Assembly: GCA_937899245.1 (NCBI GenBank)
Contig: CALDKB010000052.1
Span: 1-51,669, forward strand
Direction of reading: 5' to 3'
DNA length: 51,669 nt
DNA from: an uncultured Bacteroidales bacterium
Lineage (GTDB): Bacteria; Bacteroidota; Bacteroidia; Bacteroidales; ML635J-15
The notes beneath the pieces are model-generated. The model worked only from the letters and a program-made list of their open reading frames with translations, made no database searches and had not been told where the DNA came from. Each line of letters opens with the position of its first letter. The first letter of the stretch is position 1. Of the stretch, positions 1 through 8,545 are shown in pieces. A program made the position numbers and the translations under genes.

Positions 1-6
1 TCATAA

Positions 7-375
7 ACCTATCGGTCAAGTCAAATATGCATTATTCTAATTCATCCAACAGGTACAGTAAGTAAAATTTTAGAACAGATTTCTAAGATTTTAAAAAGTG
101 AAAGTAATACAATCGTTTCTTTGATACCTACAGGAAATGAATGTATGGTAGAAGGTGATTACAGTGTTGAAATTAAGGATGTTGACATCCCAAGTAATGT
201 AATTTCTGCTCCTAATCCAAAATATTCAAACGACCTAAATGGTTTTTACAAAGTAAATCGTATCCGTTTGGGCAAGATAATTTTGGATGATACGAAAAAT
301 GGTTTCCCGTTTTCCGATGAAGAAATTAAAGGTATTATAAAAGGAGTGAAAACATGGGCATACTATGATAAATAA
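7..375 (+). pseudogene. C-terminal part of an unrecognised protein, probably damaged or cut by the window edge
   Basis: The frame is open from base 7 to the stop at 373-375, but the only start-like codon inside it is TTG at 121, and sensible-looking protein (HPTGTVSKILEQISKILK) is read well before that. In the neighbouring frame, bases 2-37 read HKPIGQVKYALF before a stop. The two frames together look like one protein broken by a frameshift near base 37-40, so I treat it as a partial or broken gene. I do not recognise the family. The C-terminal 84 residues contain no membrane segment and are mixed charged and polar. A good terminator follows directly. It lies on the 3' side of the tRNA-Arg gene, the side on which integrating elements usually sit, so it could be cargo of such an element, but no integrase or att duplication is visible. 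Confidence 0.4.
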
Positions 376-397
376 ACACAACGACCTTTGCAAATAG

Positions 398-426
398 AAA
401 AGGACGGCTTGTGACCGTCCTTTTTT
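398..426 (+). terminator. Rho-independent terminator of the first gene
   Basis: Stem AAGGACGG / CCGTCCTT with a 7-base loop, followed by a run of T. It lies 23 bases after the stop codon at 375. Confidence 0.85.
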
Positions 427-493
427 CATCATATTTCTTTCTGTTAAAACCATTTGCCGAAATCCGTGGTGCGATGATGGTGCGATTTACCAA

Positions 494-535
494 AAGAAAA
501 ATCACAAGCATTTAATTTTCAAACACTTGTGATTT
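494..535 (-). terminator. Terminator downstream of tRNA-Arg
   Basis: A 10-base-pair inverted repeat (AAATCACAAG / CTTGTGATTT). On the minus strand it is followed by a T-rich tail. It starts 9 bases past the 3' end of the tRNA, so it probably ends the tRNA transcript. Confidence 0.7.
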
Positions 536-543
536 ATATTTTG

Positions 544-615
544 TAGTCCGACCGGGAATCGAACCCGGATCTACGGTTTAGGAAACCGCTATTCTATCCG
601 TTGAACTATCAGACC
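544..615 (-). tRNA. tRNA-Arg, anticodon CCT
   Basis: On the minus strand a full cloverleaf can be folded: acceptor GGTCTGA pairs with TCGGACT, discriminator A, D-arm with the AGTTCAACGG pattern, anticodon stem GCGGT/ACCGT with loop TTCCTAA (anticodon CCT, reads AGG), and T-arm with GGTTCGATTCC. The CCA end is not encoded. Length is 72 bases. It is single and not part of a tRNA cluster. Confidence 0.93.
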
Positions 616-738
616 AACTTTTGAGGAGGCGAAGATAATACATTTTTTTGTTTGCCAATTATTTTTTATCAAAACCTTTAGCCAGACTCAATAACTATTC
701 ATTAACACTATTTAAACATAAAACTAAACCAAATTGTA

Positions 739-769
739 TTTGAGATAATACCATAAAAACATAAATTTG
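739..769 (+). promoter_or_regulatory. Bacteroidota-type promoter of the Bat operon region
   Basis: TTTG at 739-742 and TAAATTTG at 762-769, separated by 19 bases: the spacing and sequence of the phylum's -33/-7 (sigma-ABfr) promoter. Transcription should begin a few bases after 769, shortly before the ATG at 799. Confidence 0.75.
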
Positions 770-798
770 CATTTGCAAAAAAAACAAAAGAAGATAAA

Positions 799-984
799 AT
801 GGACAATAAGAAACAAAATCTCCCCGTACTTATACTCATCTGCGTAGCAATGGGCTTGGGAATCGCATGCGTTGTTCTTTGCGGAATGGGAACTGGCAAA
901 ATTAAAGACATTCTTTCCATGATATCATCGGCAATCGTATGCCTTTCGGCAGCTATGCTAATTAAAACACGTAAAAAAGAATAG
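799..984 (+). CDS. Small two-helix membrane protein, unknown function
   Basis: 61 residues. After a short charged N-terminus there are two hydrophobic stretches (about residues 8-30 and 37-55) separated by GTGKIKD, and a basic tail (KTRKKE), so it is probably an inner-membrane protein with two transmembrane helices. It lies 30 bases after a strong promoter and 20 bases before the MoxR gene, and is likely the first gene of the aerotolerance-type operon. I do not recognise a family. The length, clear promoter and absence of a competing frame make it a probable real gene. Confidence 0.6.
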   Translation: MDNKKQNLPVLILICVAMGLGIACVVLCGMGTGKIKDILSMISSAIVCLSAAMLIKTRKKE

Positions 985-1004
985 ACAACATAAAATTTCA
1001 CACT

Positions 1005-1994
1005 ATGGAAATTGACATAAGAGAATTAAACGAAAGAGTTCAAAGGGAAAGTTCCTTTATCGACATTGTTAATATGGAAATGTCGAAGACTATTGTTGGA
1101 CAAAAGCACCTTGTCGAGGGGCTTCTTATAGGTTTGCTGTCTGACGGACACATTCTGCTCGAAGGTGTTCCAGGCTTGGCGAAAACTTTGGCTATCAACA
1201 CATTGTCAACAGCAATTGACGCAAAGTTCTCGCGTATTCAATTTACGCCTGACCTTCTGCCTGCCGACTTAATAGGTACTATGATTTATAGCCAGAAGAA
1301 CGAGGACTTCATCGTGAAGAAAGGACCTATCTTTGCCAACTTCATCCTTGCCGATGAAATAAACCGTGCCCCGGCAAAAGTTCAGTCGGCACTACTCGAA
1401 GCAATGCAGGAACGCCAGGTTACTATCGGCGACAAGACCTACAAGATGGACAATCCTTTCCTCGTAATGGCAACACAAAACCCGATCGAGCAGGAAGGCA
1501 CCTACCCTTTGCCCGAAGCACAAGTCGACCGTTTCATGCTGAAGGTAAAAATCGACTATCCGGAATTTGAGGAAGAACGTCTTGTAATACGTGAAAACCT
1601 TGCAAAACAGAAAATCCAAGTCAACCCTGTGCTCAAACCAGAAGACATAGTACGAGCTCGCGAAGTCGTTGCCGATGTATACCTTGACGAAAAGATCGAA
1701 CGCTACATCCTCGACATCGTATTTGCAACCCGTTTTCCGGAACGCTACCAGCTCGACAAACTGAAGAGCATGATTTCGTACGGAGGTTCTCCACGTGCAT
1801 CTATCAACCTTGCAAAGGCTGCAAAGGCATACGCTTTCATCAAACGCAGAGGATATGTAATTCCAGAAGACGTTCGTGCCGTTTGCCACGACATCCTTAA
1901 CCACCGTATCGGCCTAACCTACGAAGCTGAAGCTGAAAATGTCTCAACAGAAGAAATCATCAGCGAAATACTTAACCGTGTCGACGTTCCGTAG
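1005..1994 (+). CDS. MoxR-family AAA+ ATPase
   Basis: 329 residues, normal for the family. Walker A is GVPGLAKT (about residues 54-61), Walker B is LADEINRAP, and the sensor region MATQNPIEQEGTYPLPEAQVDRF is characteristic of MoxR proteins; the typical C-terminal lid (AAA_lid_2) follows. These ATPases act as chaperone-like partners of von Willebrand factor A (vWA) proteins. The downstream genes encode a DUF58 protein and the vWA proteins BatA and BatB, the standard Bacteroidota order, so this is the ATPase of that system. In Bacteroides fragilis the Bat genes have been linked to aerotolerance and envelope stress; the exact molecular task is not known. Confidence 0.95.
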   Translation: MEIDIRELNERVQRESSFIDIVNMEMSKTIVGQKHLVEGLLIGLLSDGHILLEGVPGLAKTLAINTLSTAIDAKFSRIQFTPDLLPADLIGTMIYSQKNEDFIVKKGPIFANFILADEINRAPAKVQSALLEAMQERQVTIGDKTYKMDNPFLVMATQNPIEQEGTYPLPEAQVDRFMLKVKIDYPEFEEERLVIRENLAKQKIQVNPVLKPEDIVRAREVVADVYLDEKIERYILDIVFATRFPERYQLDKLKSMISYGGSPRASINLAKAAKAYAFIKRRGYVIPEDVRAVCHDILNHRIGLTYEAEAENVSTEEIISEILNRVDVP

Positions 1995-2071
1995 AAAGTT
2001 GACAATAGATACGGGAAATGATGAAACAACATTCATCAAGGATTTAGTGTACAACAATAAAAGAAACAACA

Positions 2072-2935
2072 ATGGACTCAACGGAACTACTGAAGAAAGT
2101 TCGCAAGATTGAAATAAAGAGCCGAATGCTCTCCAACCACATCTTCGCCGGCGAATACCATTCGGCATTCAAGGGGAAAGGTATGACCTTCAGCGAAGTT
2201 CGTGGCTACCAGTATGGCGATCCTATCAAGGATATCGACTGGCATGTTACTGCCCGTTTCAACCAGCCGTACATCAAGGTCTTCGAGGAAGAACGTGAAC
2301 TTACCGTAATGCTCCTGATTGATGTCAGCGGCTCCGAATGCTTTGGCACACATACAAAGCAGAAAAAGGACCTCATCACCGAAATTGCCGCCGTGCTTTC
2401 GTTCTCAGCCATTGAAAACAACGATAAAATCGGTGTCATCTTCTTCTCCGACAAGGTTGAAAAGTTCATTCCTCCACAAAAGGGAAAGAAACACATCCTG
2501 AGAATAATCCGCGAGCTGCTCGACTTTGAGCCGGAAAGCTCTCAAACAAACATCAACGAGGCACTCAAATTCCTGACCAACGCAATTAAGAAACGTAGCG
2601 CAGCATTCATTATTTCCGACTTTTTGTCGCCAGACTTTTCCGAATCGCTAAAGATTGCCGCTTCAAAGCACGACATCGCCGCACTTAAAGTTTACGATGT
2701 ATTTGAGGAAAATCTGCCAGACATTGGTCTCGCCTACTTTAAGGATATGGAATCGGGCGAATTAAAATGGATCGACACCGCATCATCAAACGTACGCAAG
2801 GAATACGCAAAATGGTGGAAAGAAAAAAACGAAGCTGCCGACCAGATACTTACAAAGGCAAAAGTTGACAAAGCCACCATCCGCACCGACCAGGATTATG
2901 TAAAACCGTTAATTGCCCTATTTAAAAACAGATAG
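2072..2935 (+). CDS. DUF58 domain protein (MoxR-associated)
   Basis: 287 residues. The DUF58 signature is complete: GDPIKDIDWHVTARFNQP (about residues 50-67) followed by a vWA-like fold with LLIDVSGS and later IISDFLSPDF. No signal peptide or membrane segment, so a cytoplasmic partner of the preceding MoxR ATPase. The gene starts 77 bases after moxR and ends 2 bases before the next reading frame, which indicates co-transcription and probably translational coupling. Confidence 0.93.
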   Translation: MDSTELLKKVRKIEIKSRMLSNHIFAGEYHSAFKGKGMTFSEVRGYQYGDPIKDIDWHVTARFNQPYIKVFEEERELTVMLLIDVSGSECFGTHTKQKKDLITEIAAVLSFSAIENNDKIGVIFFSDKVEKFIPPQKGKKHILRIIRELLDFEPESSQTNINEALKFLTNAIKKRSAAFIISDFLSPDFSESLKIAASKHDIAALKVYDVFEENLPDIGLAYFKDMESGELKWIDTASSNVRKEYAKWWKEKNEAADQILTKAKVDKATIRTDQDYVKPLIALFKNR

Positions 2936-2937
2936 CC

Positions 2938-4317
2938 GTGAAAAAATTAATATTCATAATATTATTATTGGTTGCCGGAATTTCGGTTTCTGCACAAAAT
3001 TTCAACGCATCGGCAAGACTACAGAACGACAGCATTATTGTCGGAGAACAAACAACAATATCAATAATGGCCGACATTCCAGACAAAGCTCAGGTCCTGC
3101 CACAGCAGTTCTCCGATACAATTTGCGACAAGGTATTCCTCATCAAGGACAACGAGCCGACCATAGAAAACAGCACATACAAAAAGGATTACCTCATAAC
3201 GTCGTTCGACACCGGCATCAATGTGATTCCTCCTATTAGACTATGGGTGATTTCCGGCTCCGACACCAACGAAATCGCAACAAACGCATTGGCTCTCAAG
3301 GTTAACCCCTATGTTCTGATTGACACTATCCCACGCGATACCGTTTTCGCCGAAAATGCAGGATTTGTTCTTTTTGGCAAGGATGGTTTTGCCAAGGAAA
3401 TAGAACAATACATTCCGGATTCGCTCAAGCAAACCATGAGTGCCGACAGCCTAAACATGCTACGAGAGGAACTCAAGCGACAAATGATCCAGCAGTATGC
3501 TTCGCAAGTCATGCAGACCGGTTTTACCAACCAGGAGCAAATCGACTCAATAGCGAACTCCGACTCGCATAGGATTTTCATCGTCGGAAAAGACATACTT
3601 GAAACACATTACATATACGGAAGCGTTGATTCAACATTCGTACAGGAAAGCCAGCAAGTAAACAAAGGCGATATTCTGTTCACACTGTTCCAAATCGAGG
3701 ACATAAACGACGAACTATACAACACACCTTTCAACTGGGACGAATTCTGGTACGACGTAAAGACCTTCTTTGCAAACTGGTGGTGGCTGATTCTGATTGT
3801 TCTGCTTGCAGGAGCAATTACCTACTACGTCATCTATCGCAAGCGTCACGGCGAAAGTCCAATTCCAATGATAAAGATCAAGCCGAAACGACCGGCACAC
3901 GAAATAGCTCTCGAGCAACTTGAAAAGATTCGCAACGAAAAGATCTGGAGCCGCGGACAGGTAAAGGAATTCCACGTACAGGTAACCGATACAGTAAGAA
4001 ACTACATTGCCAACCGCTACGGCATCGATGCAGAGCAAATGACCACATCCGAAATTCTTGCCATGCTGAAATCCACTACCAGCGTTGATTCAGAAAACAT
4101 CAGCCGCATGCGACAGATGCTCGAACTTGCCGATAGCGTTAAGTTTGCAAAATACCAGCCGATGCAAGGCGACAACGACCTGTCGCTTCGCAATGCATTC
4201 GACTTTGTTGAAAGCACCAAGGAAATAATCGTCAACGACACGAAGGAAAAGACAGCCGAAGCCGAAATAGAAGCCGACAAGGTTGCTACACCCGACAATA
4301 AAAATAACGAGGCATAA
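2938..4317 (+). CDS. Bat-operon membrane protein with periplasmic N-terminus
   Basis: 459 residues, GTG start 2 bases after the DUF58 gene. A signal peptide (LIFIILLLVAGISVSAQ) is followed by a periplasmic domain of about 260 residues with a beta-sandwich-like N-terminus (BatD-like in style), a Trp-rich membrane segment at about residues 280-300, a basic stretch (YRKRHGES) and a cytoplasmic helical region resembling the DUF4381-type proteins found at this place in other Bacteroidota. The C-terminus is acidic. It is probably the membrane anchor connecting the ATPase/DUF58 pair with BatA/BatB. Family name is uncertain; position in the operon is conserved in the phylum. Confidence 0.8.
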   Translation: MKKLIFIILLLVAGISVSAQNFNASARLQNDSIIVGEQTTISIMADIPDKAQVLPQQFSDTICDKVFLIKDNEPTIENSTYKKDYLITSFDTGINVIPPIRLWVISGSDTNEIATNALALKVNPYVLIDTIPRDTVFAENAGFVLFGKDGFAKEIEQYIPDSLKQTMSADSLNMLREELKRQMIQQYASQVMQTGFTNQEQIDSIANSDSHRIFIVGKDILETHYIYGSVDSTFVQESQQVNKGDILFTLFQIEDINDELYNTPFNWDEFWYDVKTFFANWWWLILIVLLAGAITYYVIYRKRHGESPIPMIKIKPKRPAHEIALEQLEKIRNEKIWSRGQVKEFHVQVTDTVRNYIANRYGIDAEQMTTSEILAMLKSTTSVDSENISRMRQMLELADSVKFAKYQPMQGDNDLSLRNAFDFVESTKEIIVNDTKEKTAEAEIEADKVATPDNKNNEA

Positions 4318-4319
4318 TT

Positions 4320-5315
4320 ATGAGTAACATAGAATTTGCAAATCCCGAATACTTATGGTTCCTGCTTGTACTGGCACCAATGATTGCCTGGTACATTTGG
4401 AAACGTAAGAAATCCGTTGCTTCGATGAACGTAAGTTCGCTGGAAGCATTCAAGGGCAAGGGCATTTCATGGAGATATGTACTACGCCATGTCTTATTCG
4501 CCATAAGACTGATATGTGTTGCCCTTATAATCGTTGTTGTTGCGCGTCCGCAAAGCACCGACAACTGGGAAGAACAGAAAATAGAAGGCATCGACATCGC
4601 AATAGCGCTTGACGTCAGCGGCAGTATGCTCGCCGAAGATTTCAGGCCGAACCGTCTGGAAGCTGCTAAAGACATAGGAATGGAATTCGTATCATCACGC
4701 GCAAACGACAACATAGGTCTTGTTGTATTCTCGGGAGAAAGCTACACGCAATGCCCACTTACTATCGACCATGCCGTTCTGTTGAACCTATTTGATGAAA
4801 TCAAAAGCGGTTTAATCGACGACGGAACAGCCATTGGCGACGGACTTGCCACAGCTGTCAACCGACTTCGCGACAGCAAAGCAGTAAGCAAGGTGATAAT
4901 CCTGCTTACCGATGGCGAAAACAACATGGGAAGCATCTCGCCAGTAACAGCTGCCGAATTTGCAAAGGAATTTGGCATCAGGGTTTATACCATCGGTATC
5001 GGCAAAAACGGCAAGGCGCCCTACCCTTTCAAAACAGCGTTCGGAACAACCGTATATCAGGATGTTGACGTAAAGATTGACGAAGAAAGCCTGAAGAAAA
5101 TAGCAGAAATGACCGACGGCCAGTATTTCAGGGCAACCGACAACGAGAGCCTTCGCAGCATTTACGCCGAAATCGACAAGCTCGAAAAAACGCAACTGGA
5201 AGTCAAGTCGTTCTCAAAACCGAAAGAAGAATATATGACATACCTTCTATGGGCATTTATACTGCTGCTCATTGAAGAGATTTTAGGATTAACTGTACTA
5301 AAAAACACTTTCTAG
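4320..5315 (+). CDS. batA: BatA, vWA-domain membrane protein
   Basis: 331 residues. Starts with the family-typical motif FANPEYLWFL, then one or two hydrophobic segments (residues 9-25 and 58-75), a vWA domain with MIDAS motif DVSGSM (about residue 95) and LLTDGENNMG (about residue 190), and a C-terminal membrane helix ending the protein. Start and stop are 2-3 bases from the flanking genes. Inner-membrane vWA proteins bind partners through a metal at the MIDAS site. Named batA by operon order and the preserved MIDAS motif. Confidence 0.93.
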   Translation: MSNIEFANPEYLWFLLVLAPMIAWYIWKRKKSVASMNVSSLEAFKGKGISWRYVLRHVLFAIRLICVALIIVVVARPQSTDNWEEQKIEGIDIAIALDVSGSMLAEDFRPNRLEAAKDIGMEFVSSRANDNIGLVVFSGESYTQCPLTIDHAVLLNLFDEIKSGLIDDGTAIGDGLATAVNRLRDSKAVSKVIILLTDGENNMGSISPVTAAEFAKEFGIRVYTIGIGKNGKAPYPFKTAFGTTVYQDVDVKIDEESLKKIAEMTDGQYFRATDNESLRSIYAEIDKLEKTQLEVKSFSKPKEEYMTYLLWAFILLLIEEILGLTVLKNTF

Positions 5316-5318
5316 GTC

Positions 5319-6347
5319 ATGTTTAGGTTTCAAAATCCACAATATCTATGGTTTCTGCTGGTGATTCTCGCCTTAGCGATGATTTTTGCCATTGCAGAAA
5401 TAATCCGCAAGAAAAAGCTGAAAAAAATTGGCGACCTCGAATTGGTTGGCCTTCTTGTGCCAGAAACTAGTCTCGGACGAAGAATAACAAAACTGATATT
5501 ATTATGCTGTGCGCTTGCGTGCATTATAATCGGCCTTGCCCGACCTCAATTCGGATCGAAGCTCAGCGAAGTTACACTAAAGGGAGTGGAAATTGTAACA
5601 GCTCTCGACGTGTCAAACTCGATGATGGCCGAAGACGTAAAACCGAACCGGCTGGGCAACGCAAAAATGTTCATCGAACGAATACTGGGCAAGCTCAACG
5701 GCAACAGGCTTGGTATGGTAATATTCGCCGGCGACGCATTCGTGCAGATGCCAATAACAACCGACGTTCGTTCTGCACGGCTTTATCTATCAACAACAAG
5801 CACCGACGACATATCTGTACAAGGTACCGACCTTGCAAAAGCCCTGACACTGGCAGCCCGTTCGTTCTCCCGCGACGAAGAGGCATCAAAGGTTATAATT
5901 CTAATGACCGACGGCGAAAACCACGAAGAAGATGCCGTTGAAGTTGCAAAAACACTAAATGAGCAAGGGATTATCGTAATGACTGTTGGTTTCGGTTCGC
6001 CAAGCGGAGTTCCTATTCCAAACAAAAACGGACACGGCTACATGAAGGACAACGCCGGCAACACCGTAATGACAAAACTCGACGAAAAGACACTTATCGA
6101 CATTGCAAAGTCAACAGGCGGAATATATGTCAGAGCTTCCAACAACTCAAACGCCTCAGACGCCATACTTAAAGAACTCGACAATTGGCAGAAAAGCGAA
6201 ACGACAAAGCAAATATATTCCGAATACGACGAAAAATTCCAATATTTCGTATTCGCAGCCCTGTTTTTCCTATTTATCGATGTTTTTCTGCTCGAACGCA
6301 AAAATCCATTGTTAAGCAAGATAAAGTTATTTGGAAAAAAACAATAG
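5319..6347 (+). CDS. batB: BatB, vWA-domain membrane protein
   Basis: 342 residues, a paralogue of the preceding BatA: same FQNPQYLWFLL start, two N-terminal hydrophobic segments, MIDAS motif DVSNSM, ILMTDGENHEE, and a C-terminal membrane helix (YFVFAALFFLFIDVFLL). It begins 3 bases after batA and ends 4 bases before the best start of batC. BatA and BatB are expected to work together in the inner membrane. Confidence 0.93.
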   Translation: MFRFQNPQYLWFLLVILALAMIFAIAEIIRKKKLKKIGDLELVGLLVPETSLGRRITKLILLCCALACIIIGLARPQFGSKLSEVTLKGVEIVTALDVSNSMMAEDVKPNRLGNAKMFIERILGKLNGNRLGMVIFAGDAFVQMPITTDVRSARLYLSTTSTDDISVQGTDLAKALTLAARSFSRDEEASKVIILMTDGENHEEDAVEVAKTLNEQGIIVMTVGFGSPSGVPIPNKNGHGYMKDNAGNTVMTKLDEKTLIDIAKSTGGIYVRASNNSNASDAILKELDNWQKSETTKQIYSEYDEKFQYFVFAALFFLFIDVFLLERKNPLLSKIKLFGKKQ

Positions 6348-6351
6348 AAAC

Positions 6352-7056
6352 ATGAAACGGTTAATTTTCATTATATCAATAATAGCTCTTTCGGCCACAA
6401 TATCATTTGCGCAGGAAGAACGTTCGCAAATACGCAAGGGCAACAAAGCATACGGCGAAGGCAACTACGGAAAAGCCGCCGAACAATACGACAAGGCCCT
6501 GCAGACCAATCCTGCAGAAGTAAGCGTGTACAAGAATTCAGGTGCAGCCAACTATCGCAACGACCAGTTTGAAAAGTCGGCAAACGCATATAGCGAACTG
6601 CTTCGCACCGACCTTACCGACAAGCAGAAGGCCGAAGCATACTACAATCTTGGCAACACGTACATGCAAGCCAACAAATACAAGGAAAGCGTCGAGCAAT
6701 ACCGCAACGCACTGAAACTCGACCCTACTCACGACAAAAGCCGGCACAATATGGCTGTTGCAACCAAGATTTTGCAACAACAGCAACAAAACCAACAGCA
6801 GAACGGTGGTGACAACAATCAGCAAAATCAAGACAAGCAAGACCAAAATAAAGATCAGCAACAAAACCAAGACAAACAGAATCAAAACAAGGACAAGCAA
6901 GAACAGCAACAGCAACAACAGAACAACGACCAGAATATGTCGCGTGAAGAAATGGAACGCTACCTTGAATCGCTAAGCCAGAAGGAAAAGGAAACGCAGG
7001 ACAAAGTCCAGAAGGCACAGCAAGCAGGGAAAAAACAGCTGGAGAAGAATTGGTAA
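6352..7056 (+). CDS. batC: BatC, TPR protein with Gln-rich linker
   Basis: I choose ATG 6352 because it starts a clean signal peptide (MKRLIFIISIIALSATISFA) and lies 4 bases after batB; the longer frame from 6331 would overlap batB. About 234 residues: signal peptide, about three TPR repeats (residues 22-140, with KAYGEGNYGKAAEQYDKAL and AYYNLGNTYMQANKYKES), then a low-complexity Gln/Asn/Lys/Asp region (about residues 143-195) and a charged helix. A periplasmic scaffold role is likely. In most relatives batD follows directly; here the operon appears to stop. Confidence 0.9.
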   Translation: MKRLIFIISIIALSATISFAQEERSQIRKGNKAYGEGNYGKAAEQYDKALQTNPAEVSVYKNSGAANYRNDQFEKSANAYSELLRTDLTDKQKAEAYYNLGNTYMQANKYKESVEQYRNALKLDPTHDKSRHNMAVATKILQQQQQNQQQNGGDNNQQNQDKQDQNKDQQQNQDKQNQNKDKQEQQQQQQNNDQNMSREEMERYLESLSQKEKETQDKVQKAQQAGKKQLEKNW

Positions 7057-7176
7057 AAAAGGCGAAAAGGCTAAAAGGCTGACAGGCTAAAAGTCGGGAT
7101 GCTGAAAAATTTTTATTGCATAATTCTGCAAATTCTACTACTTTTGACACCCCAATAATACTAAACGCAAACAAAA

Positions 7177-8538
7177 ATGAAAGAGAAAATTAAAAACTCA
7201 TCCGGCATATTAATATCAGCAATTTCGGTGCTGTTAATATGTGCCATTGCATACATCTGCCGACTGTTCACGGTGACAGATGTTCCATATCAGTTTCTAT
7301 CCGCAATTCTCGGAGCGGCAATCACGATTCTTATAACATTCATATTGCTGAGAAGCCAGGACAAGAGCGAACTTTCGCGTACTGCAAAGTCGAAGATTTA
7401 CGAAGAAAAACTGCGTATATATCAAGAATACTTGCAAACCCTATGCAATGCCATCGAGGACAGGCAACTATCCGACGATGAAAAGATTCGCCTGCAATTC
7501 CAAACTTCGTACATTACAATGCACACAACGGACGAGCACATAGAATCAATAAGCAAAAGCGTTGAGGAAATCCTAAAATGCGTCTGTCTGTATCCAAATA
7601 AACCATACGATGTAGAAAAACTGCAAAAGGAACTGTTCAATGTTGTAAAAAACTTTCAGGAAGAAATCTACGAGGACAAAACACCTAATGACAAGTGTAG
7701 GAATGAAGCCGCAAAAATCTTCTCGCAAGCATTTGCCGCTTTTGAATCCAGCGCAGAGAAAGTAAATGTAGATTCTGTTATTTCAATAGAAAGTTTGCAA
7801 GAGTCCGCAGCAAATTCTGGCAACGCGAAAGTTGAAATCTGGGATAACGCCCGCAAGGAATGGGAAGCGAAAGGCTGGAATATAATAGACGATAGTTTTG
7901 AATACAAGGAAATCACAAAAGGCGATGCAAAAGTAAAATACGGATTCTACGACGGGCATTACTACGTTCAAGCAGAATATGGTTCAGAAGTTTATTTTTC
8001 AAAATTTTTAAAGGAGAAAGAAGGTTGCGGACGAAGACAATACGGCTTATGGTGGTGGCATTTGGACAAATTCTATGACCTTAAAGAAAACGACGCGACA
8101 AAGTATTTCCCGACCTCGAAGGAATTGCAAGAATGTCTTGCTGACAGGTTCACATATCTGGTGGATGCTTGCGAGCGTCAGGCAAAAGCCAGTTCGTGGG
8201 AAAAGATGCTAAAGGGAAAATATGGCGACAATGTCTATACTTGGCACTGGGGTACTGTATGCGAAATTAAAGATGACACAGACAACAATCCTTACATTTT
8301 TGCCTACAAGGATGGCGACTATAAAAACAACGACAACACCACAAGAATAATGCTTGCTGTAAACAACAACGACATTGAAAAACTCAAAGTTCTGCAACAG
8401 AAAGCAAGTGCTTCTGAAATTGAAGATGTTGACGGATATAAGATGGCACTATTGGAAACATTGCCAAAAAACACAACAGATGACGATATTGCCCAAAATA
8501 TTGGGAAATGGAGTGACAAGATTAACAATATAAAGTAA
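7177..8538 (+). CDS. Membrane-anchored protein of unknown function, first gene of a two-gene unit
   Basis: 453 residues. Two N-terminal transmembrane segments (about residues 11-30 and 39-58) are followed by a long charged helical region (about 65-230) and a C-terminal globular part rich in Trp, Tyr and acidic residues (YGLWWWHLDKFYDL, TWHWGTVCEIKDD). The topology puts nearly the whole protein in the cytoplasm. I recognise no family. It starts 120 bases after batC across a stretch of tandem aaggct-like repeats and stops 7 bases before the next gene, with which it should be co-transcribed. It sits where batD would be expected, so it may have been inserted there. Confidence 0.7.
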   Translation: MKEKIKNSSGILISAISVLLICAIAYICRLFTVTDVPYQFLSAILGAAITILITFILLRSQDKSELSRTAKSKIYEEKLRIYQEYLQTLCNAIEDRQLSDDEKIRLQFQTSYITMHTTDEHIESISKSVEEILKCVCLYPNKPYDVEKLQKELFNVVKNFQEEIYEDKTPNDKCRNEAAKIFSQAFAAFESSAEKVNVDSVISIESLQESAANSGNAKVEIWDNARKEWEAKGWNIIDDSFEYKEITKGDAKVKYGFYDGHYYVQAEYGSEVYFSKFLKEKEGCGRRQYGLWWWHLDKFYDLKENDATKYFPTSKELQECLADRFTYLVDACERQAKASSWEKMLKGKYGDNVYTWHWGTVCEIKDDTDNNPYIFAYKDGDYKNNDNTTRIMLAVNNNDIEKLKVLQQKASASEIEDVDGYKMALLETLPKNTTDDDIAQNIGKWSDKINNIK

Positions 8539-8545
8539 TTTTACT

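Noticed and set aside
6538..6918. Long antisense Leu/Val-rich frame opposite batC
   Set aside because: It is the shadow of the Gln-rich codons of batC (CAA/CAG read in reverse as TTG/CTG).
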